NCBI GenBank assembly: GCA_012931725.1
Contig: CM022946.1
Location: 120,952,277-121,016,276, forward strand
Reading direction: 5' to 3'
Source of the DNA: Litsea cubeba
Lineage: Eukaryota > Streptophyta > Magnoliopsida > Laurales > Lauraceae
DNA length: 64,000 nt
This document shows positions 26,301 through 40,090 of this stretch, piece after piece. The notes under the pieces were generated by a model. That model did not search any database. It had not been told where the DNA came from and worked only from the letters and a program-made list of their open reading frames with translations. Position numbers and translations under genes: made by a program. Each line of letters starts with the position of its first letter. The stretch's first letter is position 1.

Positions 26301-29300
26301 GTCCCGGGAAAATTTGGAAACTGGCACGAGCACTTCGCTCGAGGGTAGAGAGACCTGTAGGAGCTGACGCTACGCAAATAGAACTCCCGGTTAGAGAATT
26401 ACGACGAAACATGTGGTTTTCCAACACTTAGGCTAGAAAATGGCCTGCCGTGGGTCCGGAATGGGACACGTTCGCTGGAAAATTCGGAAACCAGCACGAG
26501 CACTTCGCTCGAGGGTAGAGAGACCTGTAGGAACTGATGCTACGCAAATTGGACTCCCGGCTAGAGAATTACAATGAAAACATGTGATTTTCAAACACTT
26601 AGGCTAGAAAATGGCCCGTCGAGGGTCCGGAAACCGGATACGGTCCCCGAAAAATTTGGAAACCGGCACGAGCACTTCGCTCGAGGGTAGAGAGACCTGT
26701 TGGAACTGACGTTGCATAAATAGGACTCCCGGTTAGAGAAGTACGACGAAACATGTGATTTTCCAACACTCAGGCTAGAAAACGGCCCGCCGGGGGTCCG
26801 GAGCGGGAATCGTTCCCGGGAATATTCGGAAACCGGCACGAGCACTTCACTCGAGGGTAGAGAGACCTGTAGGAGCTGATGCTATGCAAATAGGACTCCA
26901 GGTTAGAGAATAACGAAGAAACATGTGATTTTCCAACACTTAGGCTAGAAAACGGCCCGCCGGGGGTCCGGAACGGGAATCCTTCACGGGAAAAATCGGA
27001 AACCGGCACGAGCACTTCGCTCGAGGGTAGAGAGACCTGTAGGAGCTGACGCTACGCAAATAGGACTCTCGGTTAGAGAATTACGAAGAAACATATGATT
27101 TTCCAACACTTAGGCAAGAAACGGCCCGCCGGGGGTCCGGAACGGGAAACGGTTCCCAAAAAAATCAGAAACCGGCACGAGCACTTCGCTCGAGGGGAGA
27201 GAGACCTGTAGGAGATGACGCTACGCAAATAGGACTCCTGCTTAGAGAATTACGTTGAAACCTGTGATTTTCCAACATTTAGGCTAGGAAAAGGCCCGCC
27301 GGGGGTCCGAAACCGGATACGGTCCCCGGAAAAATCGGAAACTGGCACGAGCACTTCGCTCGAGGGTAGAGAGACCTGTAGGAGCTGACGCTACGCAATA
27401 GAACTCCCGGTTAGAGAATTACGACGAAACATGTGGTTTTCCCAACACTTAGGCTAGAAAATTGCCTGCCGTGGGTCGGAATGGGACACGTTCGCTGGAA
27501 AATTCGGAAACCGGCACGAGCACTTCGCCCGAGGGTAGAGAGACCTGTAGGAAACTGATGCTACGCAAATTGGACTCCCGGCTAGAGAATTACAATGAAA
27601 ACATGTGATTTTCAAACACTTAGGCTAGAAAATGGCCCGTCGAGGGTCCGGAACCGGATACGGTCCCCGAAAAATTTGGAAACCGGCACGAGCACTTCGC
27701 TCGAGGGTAGAGAGACCTGTTGGAACTGACGTTGCATAAATAGGACTCCCGGTTAGAGAAGTACGACGAAACATGTGATTTTCCAACACTCAGGCTAGAA
27801 AACGGCCCGCCGGGGGTCCGGAGCGGGAATCGTTCCCGGGAATATTCGGAAACCGGCACGAGCACTTCACTCGAGGGTAGAGAGACCTGTAGGAGCTGAT
27901 GCTATGCAAATAGGACTCCAGGTTAGAGAATAACGAAGAAACATGTGATTTTCCAACACTTAGGCTAGAAAACGGCCCGCCGGGGGTCCGGAACGGGAAT
28001 CCTTCACGGGAAAAATCGGAAACCGGCACGAGCACTTCGCTCGAGGGTAGAGAGACCTGTAGGAGCTGACGCTACGTAAATAGGACTCTCAGTTAGAGAA
28101 TTACGAAGAAACATATGATTTTCCAACACTTAGGCAAGAAAACGGCCCGCCGGGGGTCCGGAACGGGAAACGGTTCCTGAAAAAATCAGAAACCGGCACG
28201 AGCACTTCGCTCGAGGGGAGAGAGACCTGTAGGAGCTGACGCTACGCAAATAGGACTCCCGCTTAGAGAATTACGTTGAAACATGTGATTTTCCAACATT
28301 TAGGGTAGGAAAAGGCCCGCCGGGGGTCCGAAACCGGATACGGTCCCCGGAAAAATCGGAAACTGGCACGAACACTTCGCTCGAGGGTAGAGAGACCTGT
28401 AGGAGCTGACGCTACGCAAATAGAACTCCCGGTTAGAGAATTACGATGAAACATGTGGTTTTCCAACACAGGCTAGAAAACGGCCCGCAGGGGGTCCGGA
28501 ACGGGAAACGGTCCGCAAAAAAATTTGAAACCGGCACCAGCACTTCACTCGAGGGTAGAGAGACCTGTAGGAACCGACGCTACATAAATAGGACTCCCGG
28601 TTAGAGAGTTACGACGAAACTTGTGATTTTCCAACACTTAGGCTAGAAAACGGCCCGTTGGGGTCTGGAACCGGATAAGGTCCCTGAAAAATTCGGAAAA
28701 ACTGGCACGAGCACTTCGCTGGAGGGTAGAGAGACCTTTAGGAACTGACGGTAACGCAAATAGGACTCCCGGTTAGAGAATTACGACGAAACATGTGATT
28801 TTCTAACACTTAGGCTAGAAAACGGCCCGCCGGGGGTCCGGAACGGGAATCGTTCCCGGGAAAATTCGGAAGCTAGCAGGAGCACTTCGCTCGAGGGTGG
28901 AGAGACCTATAGAGCTGACGCTACGCAAATCGGATTCCCGGTTAGAGAATTACGAAGAAACATGTGATTTTCCAACACTTAGGCTAGAAAACGGCCCGCC
29001 GGGGGTCCGGAACGGGTAACGGTCCCGGGAAAATTTAGAAACTTGCAACGAGCACTTCGCTCGAGGGTAGAGAGACCTGTAGGAGCTGACGCTACGCAAA
29101 TAGAACTCCCGGTTAGAGAATTACGACGAAACATGTGGTTTTCCAACACTTAGGCTAGAAAATGGCCCGCCGTGGGTCCGGAATGGGACACGTTCGCTGG
29201 GAAAATTCGGAAACCGGCACGAGCACTTCGCTCGAGGGTAGAGAGACCTGTAGGAACTGATGCTACGCAAATTGGACTCCCGGCTAGAGAATTACAATGA

Positions 29301-30285
29301 AAACATGTGATTTTCAAACACTTAGGCTAGAAAATGGCCCGTCGAGGGTCCGGAACCGGATACGGTCCCCGAAAAATTTGGAAACCGGCACGAGCACTTC
29401 GCTCGAGGGTAGAGAGACCTGTTGGAACTGACGGTGCATAAATAGGACTCCCGGTTAGAGAAGTACGACGAAACATGTGATTTTCCAACACTGAGGCTAG
29501 AAAACGGCCCGCCGGTGGTCCGGAGCGGGAATCGTTCCTGGGAATATTCGGAAACCGGCACGAGCACTTCACTCGAGGGTAGAGAGACCTGTAGGAGCTG
29601 ATGCTATGCAAATAGGACTCCAGGTTAGAGAATAACGAAGAAACATGTGATTTTCCAACACTTAGGCTAGAAAATGGCCCGTCGGGGGTCCGGAACCGGA
29701 TACGGTCGCCGAAAAATTCGGAAACTGGAACGAGCACTATGGTCGAGGGTAGAGAGATCTGTAGGAACTGACGCTACGCAAATAGGACTCCCGGTTAGAG
29801 AATTACGACGAAAACATGTGATTTTCCAACACTTAGGCTAGAAAACGGCCCGTTGAGGGTCCGGAACCGGATACGGTCCCCGAAAATTTTGAAAACTGGC
29901 ACGACCACTTTGCTCGAGGGTAGAGAGACCTGTAGGAACTGACGCTACATAATTAGGACTCCCGGTTAGAGAATTACGACGAAACATGTGATTTTCCAAC
30001 ACTTAGGCTAGAAAATGGCCCGCCGGGGGTCCGGAATGGGAATCGTTCCCGGGAAAATTCGGAAACCGGCACGAGCACTTCGCTCGAGGGTAGAGAGACC
30101 TGTAGGAGCTGGCTCTATGCAAATAGGACTCCCGGTTCGAGAATTACGATGAAACATGTGATTTTCCAACATTTAGGCTAGAAATCGGCCCGCCGGGGGT
30201 TTGAAACCGGATACGGTCCCCAGAAAATTCGGAAACCGGCACGAGCACTTCGCTCGAGGGTAGAGAGACCTGTAGGAGCAGACGC
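23310..30285. repeat. Satellite array A7 (~41 monomers) with 10- and 6-monomer higher-order repeats
   Basis: The diagnostic variant TTGGACTCCCGGCTAGAG followed by ttacaatgaaaac starts at 24851, 26549, 27570 and 29272. The spacings are 1698, 1021 and 1702 bp, which equal 10, 6 and 10 monomers. The 1021-bp block is a deleted version of the 10-mer. Another class marker, aaacatatgattttcc, follows the same spacing. Confidence 0.97.
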
Positions 30286-31945
30286 TGAAAGTCCAAGGGA
30301 TCCTACTCTAGAGGGGGGTGAATAGGGTGATCTACACTTAATGACTAATTATGGCCAAGTTTAATTTCTTTAAAATAAACTAGTCAGATGTGATGATTAA
30401 CACACAAAATGCGGAAGCTTAAACAAAACAATCACCACAAATCAATCACCCCTACACAAAGATTTATAGTGGTTCGACCTCAATACCTACATCCACTACC
30501 GGCTTGTGACTCAACACCCCACCGGATTTCCACTATTATGCTTTTCAAAACGCTAAGCAATAACCTCTACAATATTGTTTTTCTAGGCTAAACAACAACC
30601 TATAGACAATGCTTTTATATGGCTATCCAATAACCTTACAATCAAATGATTTCTCTAAAGAAAGTGTTTTCACAAAACACTCTAAGAGATTACAATTAAG
30701 CTCAAATAAAATTGCCTCTAAATAGGCGAATATGAAAATGAAAAACAACTCACACAATACACTATGAAATGCTAAGATGAATGCTTATAAGGTGTGTGTG
30801 TGAATACTTCAATCAAGTTTAAAATTAAAGCTCAATCAATTTTATACTTAAAGCAATTCAAAAGTTTAATGCACATAAAAAGATTTGATTGAAGTTCTTT
30901 GCAAATCACTTGAGCAACTACAAACTTGTTAATGATATGAAAATCAAAAGATCACAAGTTGAAGGAACATGTTTAAGCCTAATCAAGTGATGCATGTGCA
31001 ATGTTGTTTTCAAAAACCAATTTAACTAAGGTTTAAATGAATGAAAACAACAAAGAAGATTCAAACAAGAAAATGAAACATGTTATAAAAGAAATCAAAG
31101 GTTTTGATAAAAACATGTTTAAGAAGTTTTCTAAAACAAACTTGATTTGAATCAAGGTGAAGAATCCAATGAAATAAATCAAAGATTAAGGGAAAAAAGG
31201 ATTCAACGCATCATAGTTATATGCTAAAAATCATTTACCAATAATTTAATTAAAGCATAAAACATGTGAATATCAAAAGGCAAAGTTTACTTGGAGGTTT
31301 AACTTCATTAATCCAAGCTTTAGCTTTCCTTAATGACCCTTAGCCATCCTCAGCTTAATCCCCTTTCTTTTGCCTCAAAATACCTCAAGAAGGGCTCCAA
31401 AGATCATTACCAATGGCTAAGGAATGATTTTCTTTCTATAGAAAAAGTGGTCCAACGGCTCTCAGGTCGGTTAACCGAACTTAACGGCTAGAAACCCAAC
31501 GGTCTTAATTTGTTTAAAAACGGCTTTTAGCGGCGGTCGGAAAGCGCCGGTAAAAGTCCAGTTTGGCCGTCGGTAAAAGTCCAGAATTCTCAAAAATGAA
31601 ATTTTCAAACTGATTTTCTTGGGGGGACTTTGAGCCAATAAACCAAGCATGGAAATATGATTTAAACCATTCCAAGTGCTTGAAAATCATGTAACATAAA
31701 AGGCCAAATAAAATTTAAAACATTTAAAACCAATGGCTAGGTTGATTTATAAAATCTTTTTCAAACTAAAAATGCAACCAATGTTTAAAACCAAAACATG
31801 CATAAATCATTAGGTTTATAAGATTTAAAACAATGCATGTATAATCAAGATTTCAAGATTTCTAAAAATAATGCATGTGTGAAGATTCAAATGAATGAAT
31901 AAGATGAATGATGCATCCATCAAATTGCAATACAAAATCCTAACA
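30286..31945 (-). mobile_element. Solo LTR copy 6, Copia-type (1660 bp)
   Basis: TG...CA ends, with gacgc at 30281-30285 and again at 31946-31950. It carries scattered private substitutions (ggttcgacctc, aaacgctaagc, gccatcctcagc) but no large deletion. Confidence 0.92.
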
Positions 31946-34900
31946 GACGCTACGCAAATAGGACTCCCGGTTAGAGAATTACGACGAAACATGTGATTTT
32001 CCAACACTTAGGCTAGAAAACGGCCCGTCGGGAGTCCGGAACAGGATACGGTCCTCGAAAAATTTGGAGACCGGCACGAGCACTTCGCTCGAGGGTAGAG
32101 AGACCTGTAGGAACTGACGCTACGTAAATAGGACTCCCCGGTTAGAGAATTACGGCGAAACATGTGATTTTCCAACACTTAGGCTAGAAAACGGCCCGCC
32201 GGGGGTCCGGAACGGGAATCCTTCACGGGAAAATTCGGAAACCGGCACGAGCACTTCGCTCGAGGGTAGAGAGACCTATAGGAGCTGACGCTACACAAAT
32301 AGGACTCTCGGTTAGAGAATTACGAAGAAACATATGATTTTCCAACACTTAGGCAAGAAAACGGACCGCCGGGGGTTCGGAACGGGAAACGGTTCCCGAA
32401 AAATTTGGAAACCGGCACGAGCACTTCGCTCGAGGGTAGAGAGACCTGTAGGAGCTGATGCTACGCAATAGGACTCCCGGTTAGAGAATTACGATGAAAC
32501 ATGTGATTTTCCAACATTCAGGCTAGAAAAAGGCCCGCCGGGGGTCCGAAACAGGATACGATCCCCGAAAAAATCAGAAACTGGCACGAGCACTTCGCTC
32601 GAGCGTAGAGAGACCTGTAGGAGCTGACGCTACGCAAATAGAACTCCCGGTTAGAGAATTACGACGAAACATGTGGTTGTCCAACACTTAGGCTAGAAAA
32701 CGGCCCGCCGGGGGTCCGGAATGGGAAACGGTCTGCAAAAAATTTTGAAACCGGCATGAGCACTTCGCTCGAGGGTAGAGAGACCTGTAGGAACCGACGC
32801 TACGTAAATAGGACTCCCGGTTAGAGAATTACGACGAAACATGTGATTTTCCAACACTTAGGCTAGAAAAACGGCCCGTTGGGGGTCTGGAACTGGATAA
32901 GGTCCCTGAAAAATTCCGAAAAACCGGCACGAGCACTTCGTTCGCGGGTAGGGATACCTTTAGGAACTGACGCTACGCAAATAGGACTCCCGGTTAGAGA
33001 ATTACGACGAAACATGTAATTTTCCAACACTTAGGCTAGAAAACGGCCCGCTGGGGGTCCGGAACGGGGATCGTTCCCGGGAAAATTCGGAAACCGGCAG
33101 GAGCACTTCGCTCGAGGGTGGAGGGAGCTATAGAGCTGACGCTACGCAAATCGGACTCCCGGTTAGAGAATTACGAAGAAACATGTGATTTTCCAACACT
33201 TAGGCTAGAAAACGGCCCGCCGGGGGTCCGGAACGGGTAACGGTCCCGGGAAAATTTGGAAACTGGCACGAGCACTTCGCTCGAGGGTAGAGAGACCTGT
33301 AGGAGCTGACGCTACGCAAATAGAACTCCCGGTTAGAGAATTACGACGAAACATGTGGTTTTCCAACACTTAGGCTAGAAAATGACCCGCCGGGGGTCCG
33401 GAATGGGACACGTTCCCTGGAAAATTCGGAAACCGCCACGAGCACTTCGCTCGAGGGTAGAGAGACCTGTAGGAACTGATACTACAAAAATTGGACTCCC
33501 GGGTAGAGAATTACGACGAAAACATGTGATTTTCCAACACTTAGGCTAGAAAACGGCCCGCTGAGGGTCCGGAACCGGATACGGTCCCCGAAAAATGTGG
33601 AAACCGGCACGAGCACTTCGCTCGAGGGTAGAGAGACCTGTAGGAACTAACGCTACATAAATAGGACTCCCGGTTAGAGAATTACGACGAAACATGTGAT
33701 TTTCCAACACTTAGGCTAGAAAATGGCCCGCCGGGGGTCCGGAACGGGAATCCTTCATGGGAAAATTCGGAAGACGGCACGAGCACTTCGCTCGAGGGTA
33801 GAGAGACGTATAGGAGCTGACGCTACACAAATAGGACTCTCGGTTAAAGAATTACGAAGAAACATATGATTTTTGAAAACTTAGGCAAGAAAACGGCCCG
33901 CCGGGGGTCCAGAACGGGAAACGGTTCCCGAAAAATTTGGAAACCAGCACGAGCACTTCGCTCGAGGGTAGAGAGACCTGTAGGAGCTGACGTTACGCAA
34001 ATAGGACTCCCAGTTAGAGAATTACGATGAAACATGTGATTTTCCAACATTTAGCTAGAAAAAGGCCCGCCGGGGGTCCGAAACCGGATACGGTCCCCGG
34101 AAAAATCGGAAACTGGCACGAGCACTTCGCTCGAGGGTAGAGAGGCCTGTAGGAGCTGACGCTACGCAAATAGAACTCCCGATTAGAGAATTACGACGAA
34201 ACATGTGGTTTTCCAATACTTAGGCTAGAAAACGGCCCGCTGGGGGTCCGGAACGGGAAACGGTCTACAAAAAATTTTGAAACCGGAACGAGCAATTCGC
34301 TCGAGGGTAGAGAGACCTGTAGGAACCGATGCTACGTAAATTGGACTCCCGGTTAGAGAATTACGACGAAACTTGTGATTTTCCAACACTTAGGCTAGAA
34401 AATGGCCCGTTGGGGGTCTGGAACCGGATAAGGTCCCTGAAAAATTCGGAAAAACCGGCACGAGCACTTCGCACGAGGGTAGAGAGACCTTTAGGAACTG
34501 ACGCTACGCAAATACGACTCCCGGTTAGAGAATTACGACGAAACATGTGATTTTCCAACACTTAGGCTAGAAAACGGCCCGCCTGGGGTCCGGAACGGGA
34601 ATCGTTCCCGGGAAAATTCGGAAGCCGGCAGGAGCACTTCGCTCGAGGGTGGAGAGACCTATAGAGCTGACGCTATGCAAATCGGACTCCCGGTTAGAGA
34701 ATTACGAAGAAACATGTGATTTTCCAACACTTAGGCTAGAAAACGGCCCGTCGGGGGTCCGGGACCGGATCCGGAATGGGTAACGGTCCCGGGAAAATTT
34801 GGAAAACTGGCACGAGCACTTCGCTCGAGGGTAGAGAGACCTGTAGGAGCTGACGCTACGCAAATAGAACTCCCGGTTAGAGAATTACGATGAAACATGT

Positions 34901-36062
34901 GGTTTTCCAACACTTAGGCTAGAAAATGGCCCGCCGGGGGTCCGGAATGGGACACGTTCCCTGGAAAATTTGGAAACTAGTACGAACACTTCGCTCGAGG
35001 GTAGAGAGACCTGTAGGAACTGATGCTACGCAAATTGGACTCCCGGGTAGAGAATTACGACGAAAACATGTGATTTTCCAACACTTAGGCTAGAAAACGG
35101 CCCGTCGAGGGTCCGAAACCGGATACGGTCCCCGAAAATTTTGAAACCGGCACGAGCACTTCGCTCGAGGGTAGAGAGACCTGTAGGAACTGACGCTGCG
35201 TAAATAGGACCTCCCGGTTAGCGAATTACTGAACGAAACATGTGATTTTTCAAACACTCAGCTAGAAAAACGGCCCGCTGGGGGTCCAGGAGCGGGCAAT
35301 CGTTCCCGCGAAGATAATTCGGAAACCGGCACGAAGCACTTCGCTCGAGGGTAGAGAGAACCTGTAGGAGCTGATGCTATGTAAATAGGACTCCGGTTAT
35401 AGAATAAACGAGAAACATGTGATTTCCAACAATTAGGCTATAAAACGGCCCGCGGGGGTCCGGGACCGAGGATACCGTCGCCGAAAAATTCAGAAACACG
35501 GAACAGAGGCACTATGCTCGAGGGTAGAGAGACCTGTAGGAACTGACGCTACGCAAATAGGACTCCCGGTTAGAGAATTACGACGAAAACATGTGATTTT
35601 CCAACACCTTGGCTAGAAAACGGCCCGCCGAGGGTCCGAAACCGGATACGGTCCTCGGAAAATTCGGAAACTGCACGAGCACTTCGCTCAGAGGGTAGAG
35701 AGACCTGTATTAAACTGACGCTACGTAAATAGGACTCCCGGTTAGAGAATTACGTCGAAACATGTGATTTTCCAACACTTAGGCTAGAAAACGGCCCGCC
35801 GGGGGTCTGGAATGGTATCGTTCCCGGGAAAATTCGGAAACCGGCACGAGCACTTCGCTTGAAGGGTAGAGAGACCTATATGAGCTGGCGCTATGCAAAT
35901 AGGACTCCCGTTCGAGAATTACGATTAACATGTGATTTTCCTACATTAGGCTAGAAATCGGCCTGCCTGGGGGTTTAAAAACCGAATACGGTCCCCCGGA
36001 AAATTCGGAAAACCGGCACGAGCACTTCGCTCGAGGGTAGAGAGACCTGTAGGAGCTGACGC
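31946..36062. repeat. Satellite array A8 (~24 monomers), with an indel-rich stretch
   Basis: A ~170-bp monomer array. From about 35205 to 36010 it shows a dense burst of one-base insertions and deletions (gaacctg, cacgaagcac, gaataaacgag, cggaaaaccgg) against otherwise well-kept monomers. This could be local consensus error or real decay. Confidence 0.96.
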
Positions 36063-37676
36063 TGAAACTCCAAGGGAACCTACTCTAGAGGGGGGTGAAT
36101 AGGTGATCTACACTTAATGACTAATTATGGCCAAGTTTAATTTCTTTAAAATAACTAGTCAGATGTGATGATTAACATACAAAATGCGGAAGCTTAAACA
36201 AAACAATCACCACAAATCAATCACCCCTACACAAAGATTTATAGTGGTTCGGCCTCAATACCTACATCCACTACCGGCTTGTGACTCAACACCCCACCGG
36301 ATTTCCACTATTATGCTTTTCAAAAGGCTAAGCAATACCTCTACAATATTGTTTTTCTAGGCTAAAACAACAACCTATAGACAATGCTTTATATGGCTAA
36401 CCAATAACCTTACAATCAAATGATTTCTCTAAAGAAAGTGTTTTCACAAAACACTCTAAGAGATTACAATTAAGCTCAAATAAAATTGCCTCTAAATAGG
36501 CAAATATGAAAATGAAAAACAACTCACACAATACTCTATGAAATGCTAAGATGAATGCTTATACGGTGTGTGTGTGAATACTTCAATCAAGTTTAAAATT
36601 AAAGCTCAATCAATTTTATACTTAAAGCAATTCAAAAGTTTAATGCACATAAAAAGATTTGATTGAAGTTCTTTGCAAATCACTTGAGCAACTACAAACT
36701 TGTTAATGATATGAAAATCAAAAGATCACAAGTTGAAGGAACATGTTTAAGCCTAATCAAGTGATGCATGTGCAATGTTGTTTTCAAAAACTAATTTAAC
36801 TAAGGTTTAAATGAATGAAAACAACAAAGAAGATTCAAACAAGAAAACGAAACATGTTATAAAAGAAATCAAAGATTTTGATAAAAACATGTTTAAGAAG
36901 TTTTCTTAAACAAACGTGATTTGAATCAAGGTGAAGAATCCAATGACATAAATCAAAGATTAAGAGAAAAAAGGATTCAACGCATCATAGTTATATGCTA
37001 AAAAATCATTTACCAATAATTTAATTAAAGCATAAAACATATGAATATCAAAAGGCAAAGCTTACTTGGAGGTTTAACTTTATTAATCCAAGCTTTAGCT
37101 TTCCTTAATGACCCTTAGCCTTCCTTAGCTTGATCCCCATTCTTTTGCCTCAAAATACCTCAAGAAGGGCTCCAAAGATCATCACCAATGGCTAAGGAAT
37201 GAGTTTCTTTCTATAGAAAAAGTGGTCCAACGGCTCTCAGGTCGGTTAACCGAACTCAACAGCTAGAAACCCAACGGTCTTAATTTGTTTAAAAACTGCT
37301 TTTAGCGGCGGTCGAAAGTCTAGAATTCTCAAAAATGAGATTTTCAAACTGATTTTCTTGGGGGGACTTTGGTCCAATAAACCAAGCATGGAAATATGAT
37401 TTAAACCATTCCAAGTGCTTGAAAATCATGTAACATAAAAGGCCAAATAAAATTTAAAACATTTAAAACCAATGGCTAGGTTGATTTATAAAATCTTTTT
37501 CAAACTAAAAATGCAACCAATGTTCAAAACCAAAACATGCATAAATCATAAGGTTTACAAGATTTAAAACAATGCATGTATAATCAAGATTTCTAAAAAC
37601 AATGCATGTGTGAAGATTCAAATGAATGAATAAGATGAATGATGCATCCATCAAATTGCAATTCAAAATCCTAACA
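36063..37676 (-). mobile_element. Solo LTR copy 7, Copia-type, internally deleted (1614 bp)
   Basis: Same left insertion point. A deletion near 37315 removes roughly 40 bp, including the gcgccggtaaaag block. On the right, gacg is followed directly by aaacatgtgatt: about 39 bp of monomer lying between two copies of gacg are missing, which suggests a slippage-type deletion. Confidence 0.9.
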
Positions 37677-39233
37677 GACGAAACATGTGATTTTCCAACA
37701 CTTAGGCTAGAAAACGGCCCGTCGGGGGTCCGGAACAGGATACGGTCCTCGGAAAATTTGGAAACCGGCACGAGCACTTCGCTCGAGGGTAGAGAGACCT
37801 GTAGGAACTGACGCTACGTAAATAGGACTCCCGGTTAGAGAATTACGACGAAACATGTGATTTTCCAACACTTAGGCTAAAAAACGGCCCGCCGGGGGTC
37901 CGAAACGGGAATCCTTCACGGGAAAATTCGAAAACCGGCACGAGCACTTCGCTCGAGGGTAGAGAGACCTATAAGAGCTGACGCTAGACAAATAGGACTC
38001 TCGGTTAGAGAATTACGAAGAAACATATGATTTTCCAACACTTAGGCAAGAAAACGGCCCGCCGGGGGTCCGGAATGGGAAACGGTCCCCGAAAAATTTG
38101 GAAACCGGCACGAGCACTTCGCTCGAGGGTAGAGAGACCTGTAGGAGCTGACGCTACGCAAATAGGACTCCCGGTTAGAGAATTACGATGAAACATGTGA
38201 TTTTCCAACATTCAGGCTAGAAAAAGGCCCGCCGGGGGTCCGAAACCTGATACGGTCCCCGGAAAAATCGGAAACTGGCACGAGCACTTTGCTCGAGGGT
38301 AGAGAGACCTGTAGGAGCTGACGCTACGCAAATAGAACTCCCGGTTAGAGAATTACGACGAAACATGTGGTTTTCCAACACTTAGGCTAGAAAACGGCCC
38401 GCCGGGGGTCCGGAACGGGAAACGGTCCGCAAAAAATTTTGAAACCGGCACGAGCACTTCGCTCGAGGGTAGACAGACCTGTAGGAACCGACGCTACGTA
38501 AATAGGACTCCCGGTTAGAGAATTACGATGAAACATGTGATTTTCCAACACTTAGGCTAGAAAACGGCCCGTTGGGGGTCTGGAACTGGATAAGGTCCCT
38601 GAAAAATTCGGAAAAACCGGCACGAGCACTTCGTTCGAGGGTAGAGAGACCTTTATGAACTGACGCTACGCAAATAGGACTCCCGGTTAGAGAATTACGA
38701 CGAAACATGTGATTTTCCAACACTTAGGGTAGAAAACGGCCCGCCGGGGGTCCGGAACGGGGATCGTTCCCGGGAAAATTCGGAAACCGGCAGGAGCACT
38801 TCGCTCGAGGGTGGAGGGAGCTATAGAGCTGACGCTATGCAAATCGGACTCCCGGTTAGAGAATTACGAAGAAACATGTGATTTTCCAACACTTAGGCTA
38901 GAAAACGGCCCGCCGGGGGTCCGGAACGGGTAACGGTCCCGGGAAAATTTGGAAACCGGCACGAGCAAATCGCTCGAGGGTGGAGAGACCTATAGGAGCT
39001 GACGCTACGCAAATAGAACTCCCGGTTAGAGAATTACGACGAAACATGTGGTTTTCCAACACTTAGGCTAGAAAATGGCCCGCCGTGGGTCCGGAATGGG
39101 ACACGTTCCCTGGAAAATTCGGAAACCGGCACGAGCACTTCGCTCGAGGGTAGAGAGACCTGTAGGAACTGATGCTACACAAATTGGACTCCCGAGTAGA
39201 GAATTACGACGAAAACATGTGATTTTCCAACAC
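37677..39233. repeat. Satellite array A9 (~9 monomers) up to the Tat element
   Basis: A ~170-bp monomer array that stops at gattttccaacac, where the Tat-element LTR begins. On the far side of the element the satellite resumes at aaaacggcccgc, so about 9 bp of the monomer (ttaggctag) are missing and no target-site duplication is seen. Confidence 0.97.
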
Positions 39234-39519
39234 TGATGGACCGCGCTCCCGGATGCTCCGGGTTTCCTACCGAGGTCGGCGGACGTGGGAGTCCGTTTGG
39301 TTCCGACCCTTTCGTAACCGGGGGGCAAAGGGGGGCGTGCATCAACATTTCTTTTTTTGTGGGTGTGCCAGATTTTCTATTTTTACTTGGAATTGCAAGT
39401 GGTGATCCGGAGATCAACCTTCGCAAGTAAAAAGGAAATCAACTTCTTTCAAGTTTTCCCTTGCACATATATTTAAGAAAAGAGACATTTTCTTGATTTG
39501 CCGTGAAAGGCGATTTTTT

Positions 39520-39576
39520 TGGCATTTATAGCCGATTTTGGCGTTTATAGCCGTTTTTTGGCGTTTATAGCCGATT
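39520..39576. repeat. Short tandem repeat in 3' LTR (3 units)
   Basis: Three units of the type TGGC(A/G)TTTATAGCCG. The 5' LTR has four at 56389-56465, and the same motif is expanded to 13 units at 47325-47650 in the internal region. Confidence 0.9.
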
Positions 39577-39907
39577 TACAATCCTTATCAATAATGAAAG
39601 ACAAGAATTGTGATTTTTGTCTCTTTTAAAAAAATACAAACTACAATGAAAAGCAAGAAAAGGAGGATCTAACTTCTCAGGAGATTGTGGAGGACTCGTT
39701 TAGATTGACGGTCGCAAGCCATATGTGGGCTTCGCCATCATCCATGCAGATGAGAACAGAGGATGCTATTGATTCGCTTGGCTTGGCTTTAACCTCGGGT
39801 TTTTAGAAGACAAAGACCAAAAGGAGGTCCTATATCCAATAAAAAGCCGAGTAGACGGGCTGAAAAGCCACATCTAAGCCATTGGAGGCAGGAGGAGAAG
39901 GCAAGGA

Positions 39908-39943
39908 CCTTGGGGGGGGGGGGGGGGGGGGTACCCCCCAAGG
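39908..39943. other. G-tract inverted repeat in 3' LTR
   Basis: The sequence is CCTT, then 20 G, TA, six C, and AAGG, so the arms CCTTGGGGGG and CCCCCCAAGG can form a 10-bp stem. In the other LTR (56795-56820) the G tract is only 10 long. It lies downstream of the LTR TATA box and should be present in element RNA. Confidence 0.85.
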
Positions 39944-40080
39944 GACTTTTGTCACCTTGTTGCGGTGGCCGGTGTAGAACTTCCGCAGAGTTTTCTCTCT
40001 TTTTCCTTTCTCTGGATTTCTGATTTTTTTGTCTGTTGTCTGATGATGTTGTCTGTGTCTTTTCTTCTTGGAGAGCTCTC

Positions 40081-40090
40081 CTATTTATAG
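40081..40090 (-). promoter_or_regulatory. TATA box of Tat-element 3' LTR
   Basis: The minus strand reads CTATAAATAG, followed by GAGAGCTCTCC. It is a strong plant TATA match inside the LTR. The equivalent site in the 5' LTR at 56958-56967 would be the one driving element RNA. Confidence 0.65.

Noticed and set aside
3373..34561. Many 60-130-codon minus-strand frames in the satellite (products beginning MLENHMFRRN...)
   Set aside because: They recur with the ~170-bp monomer, which is not a multiple of three, so frames shift and stop each monomer. They reflect repeat composition, not genes.
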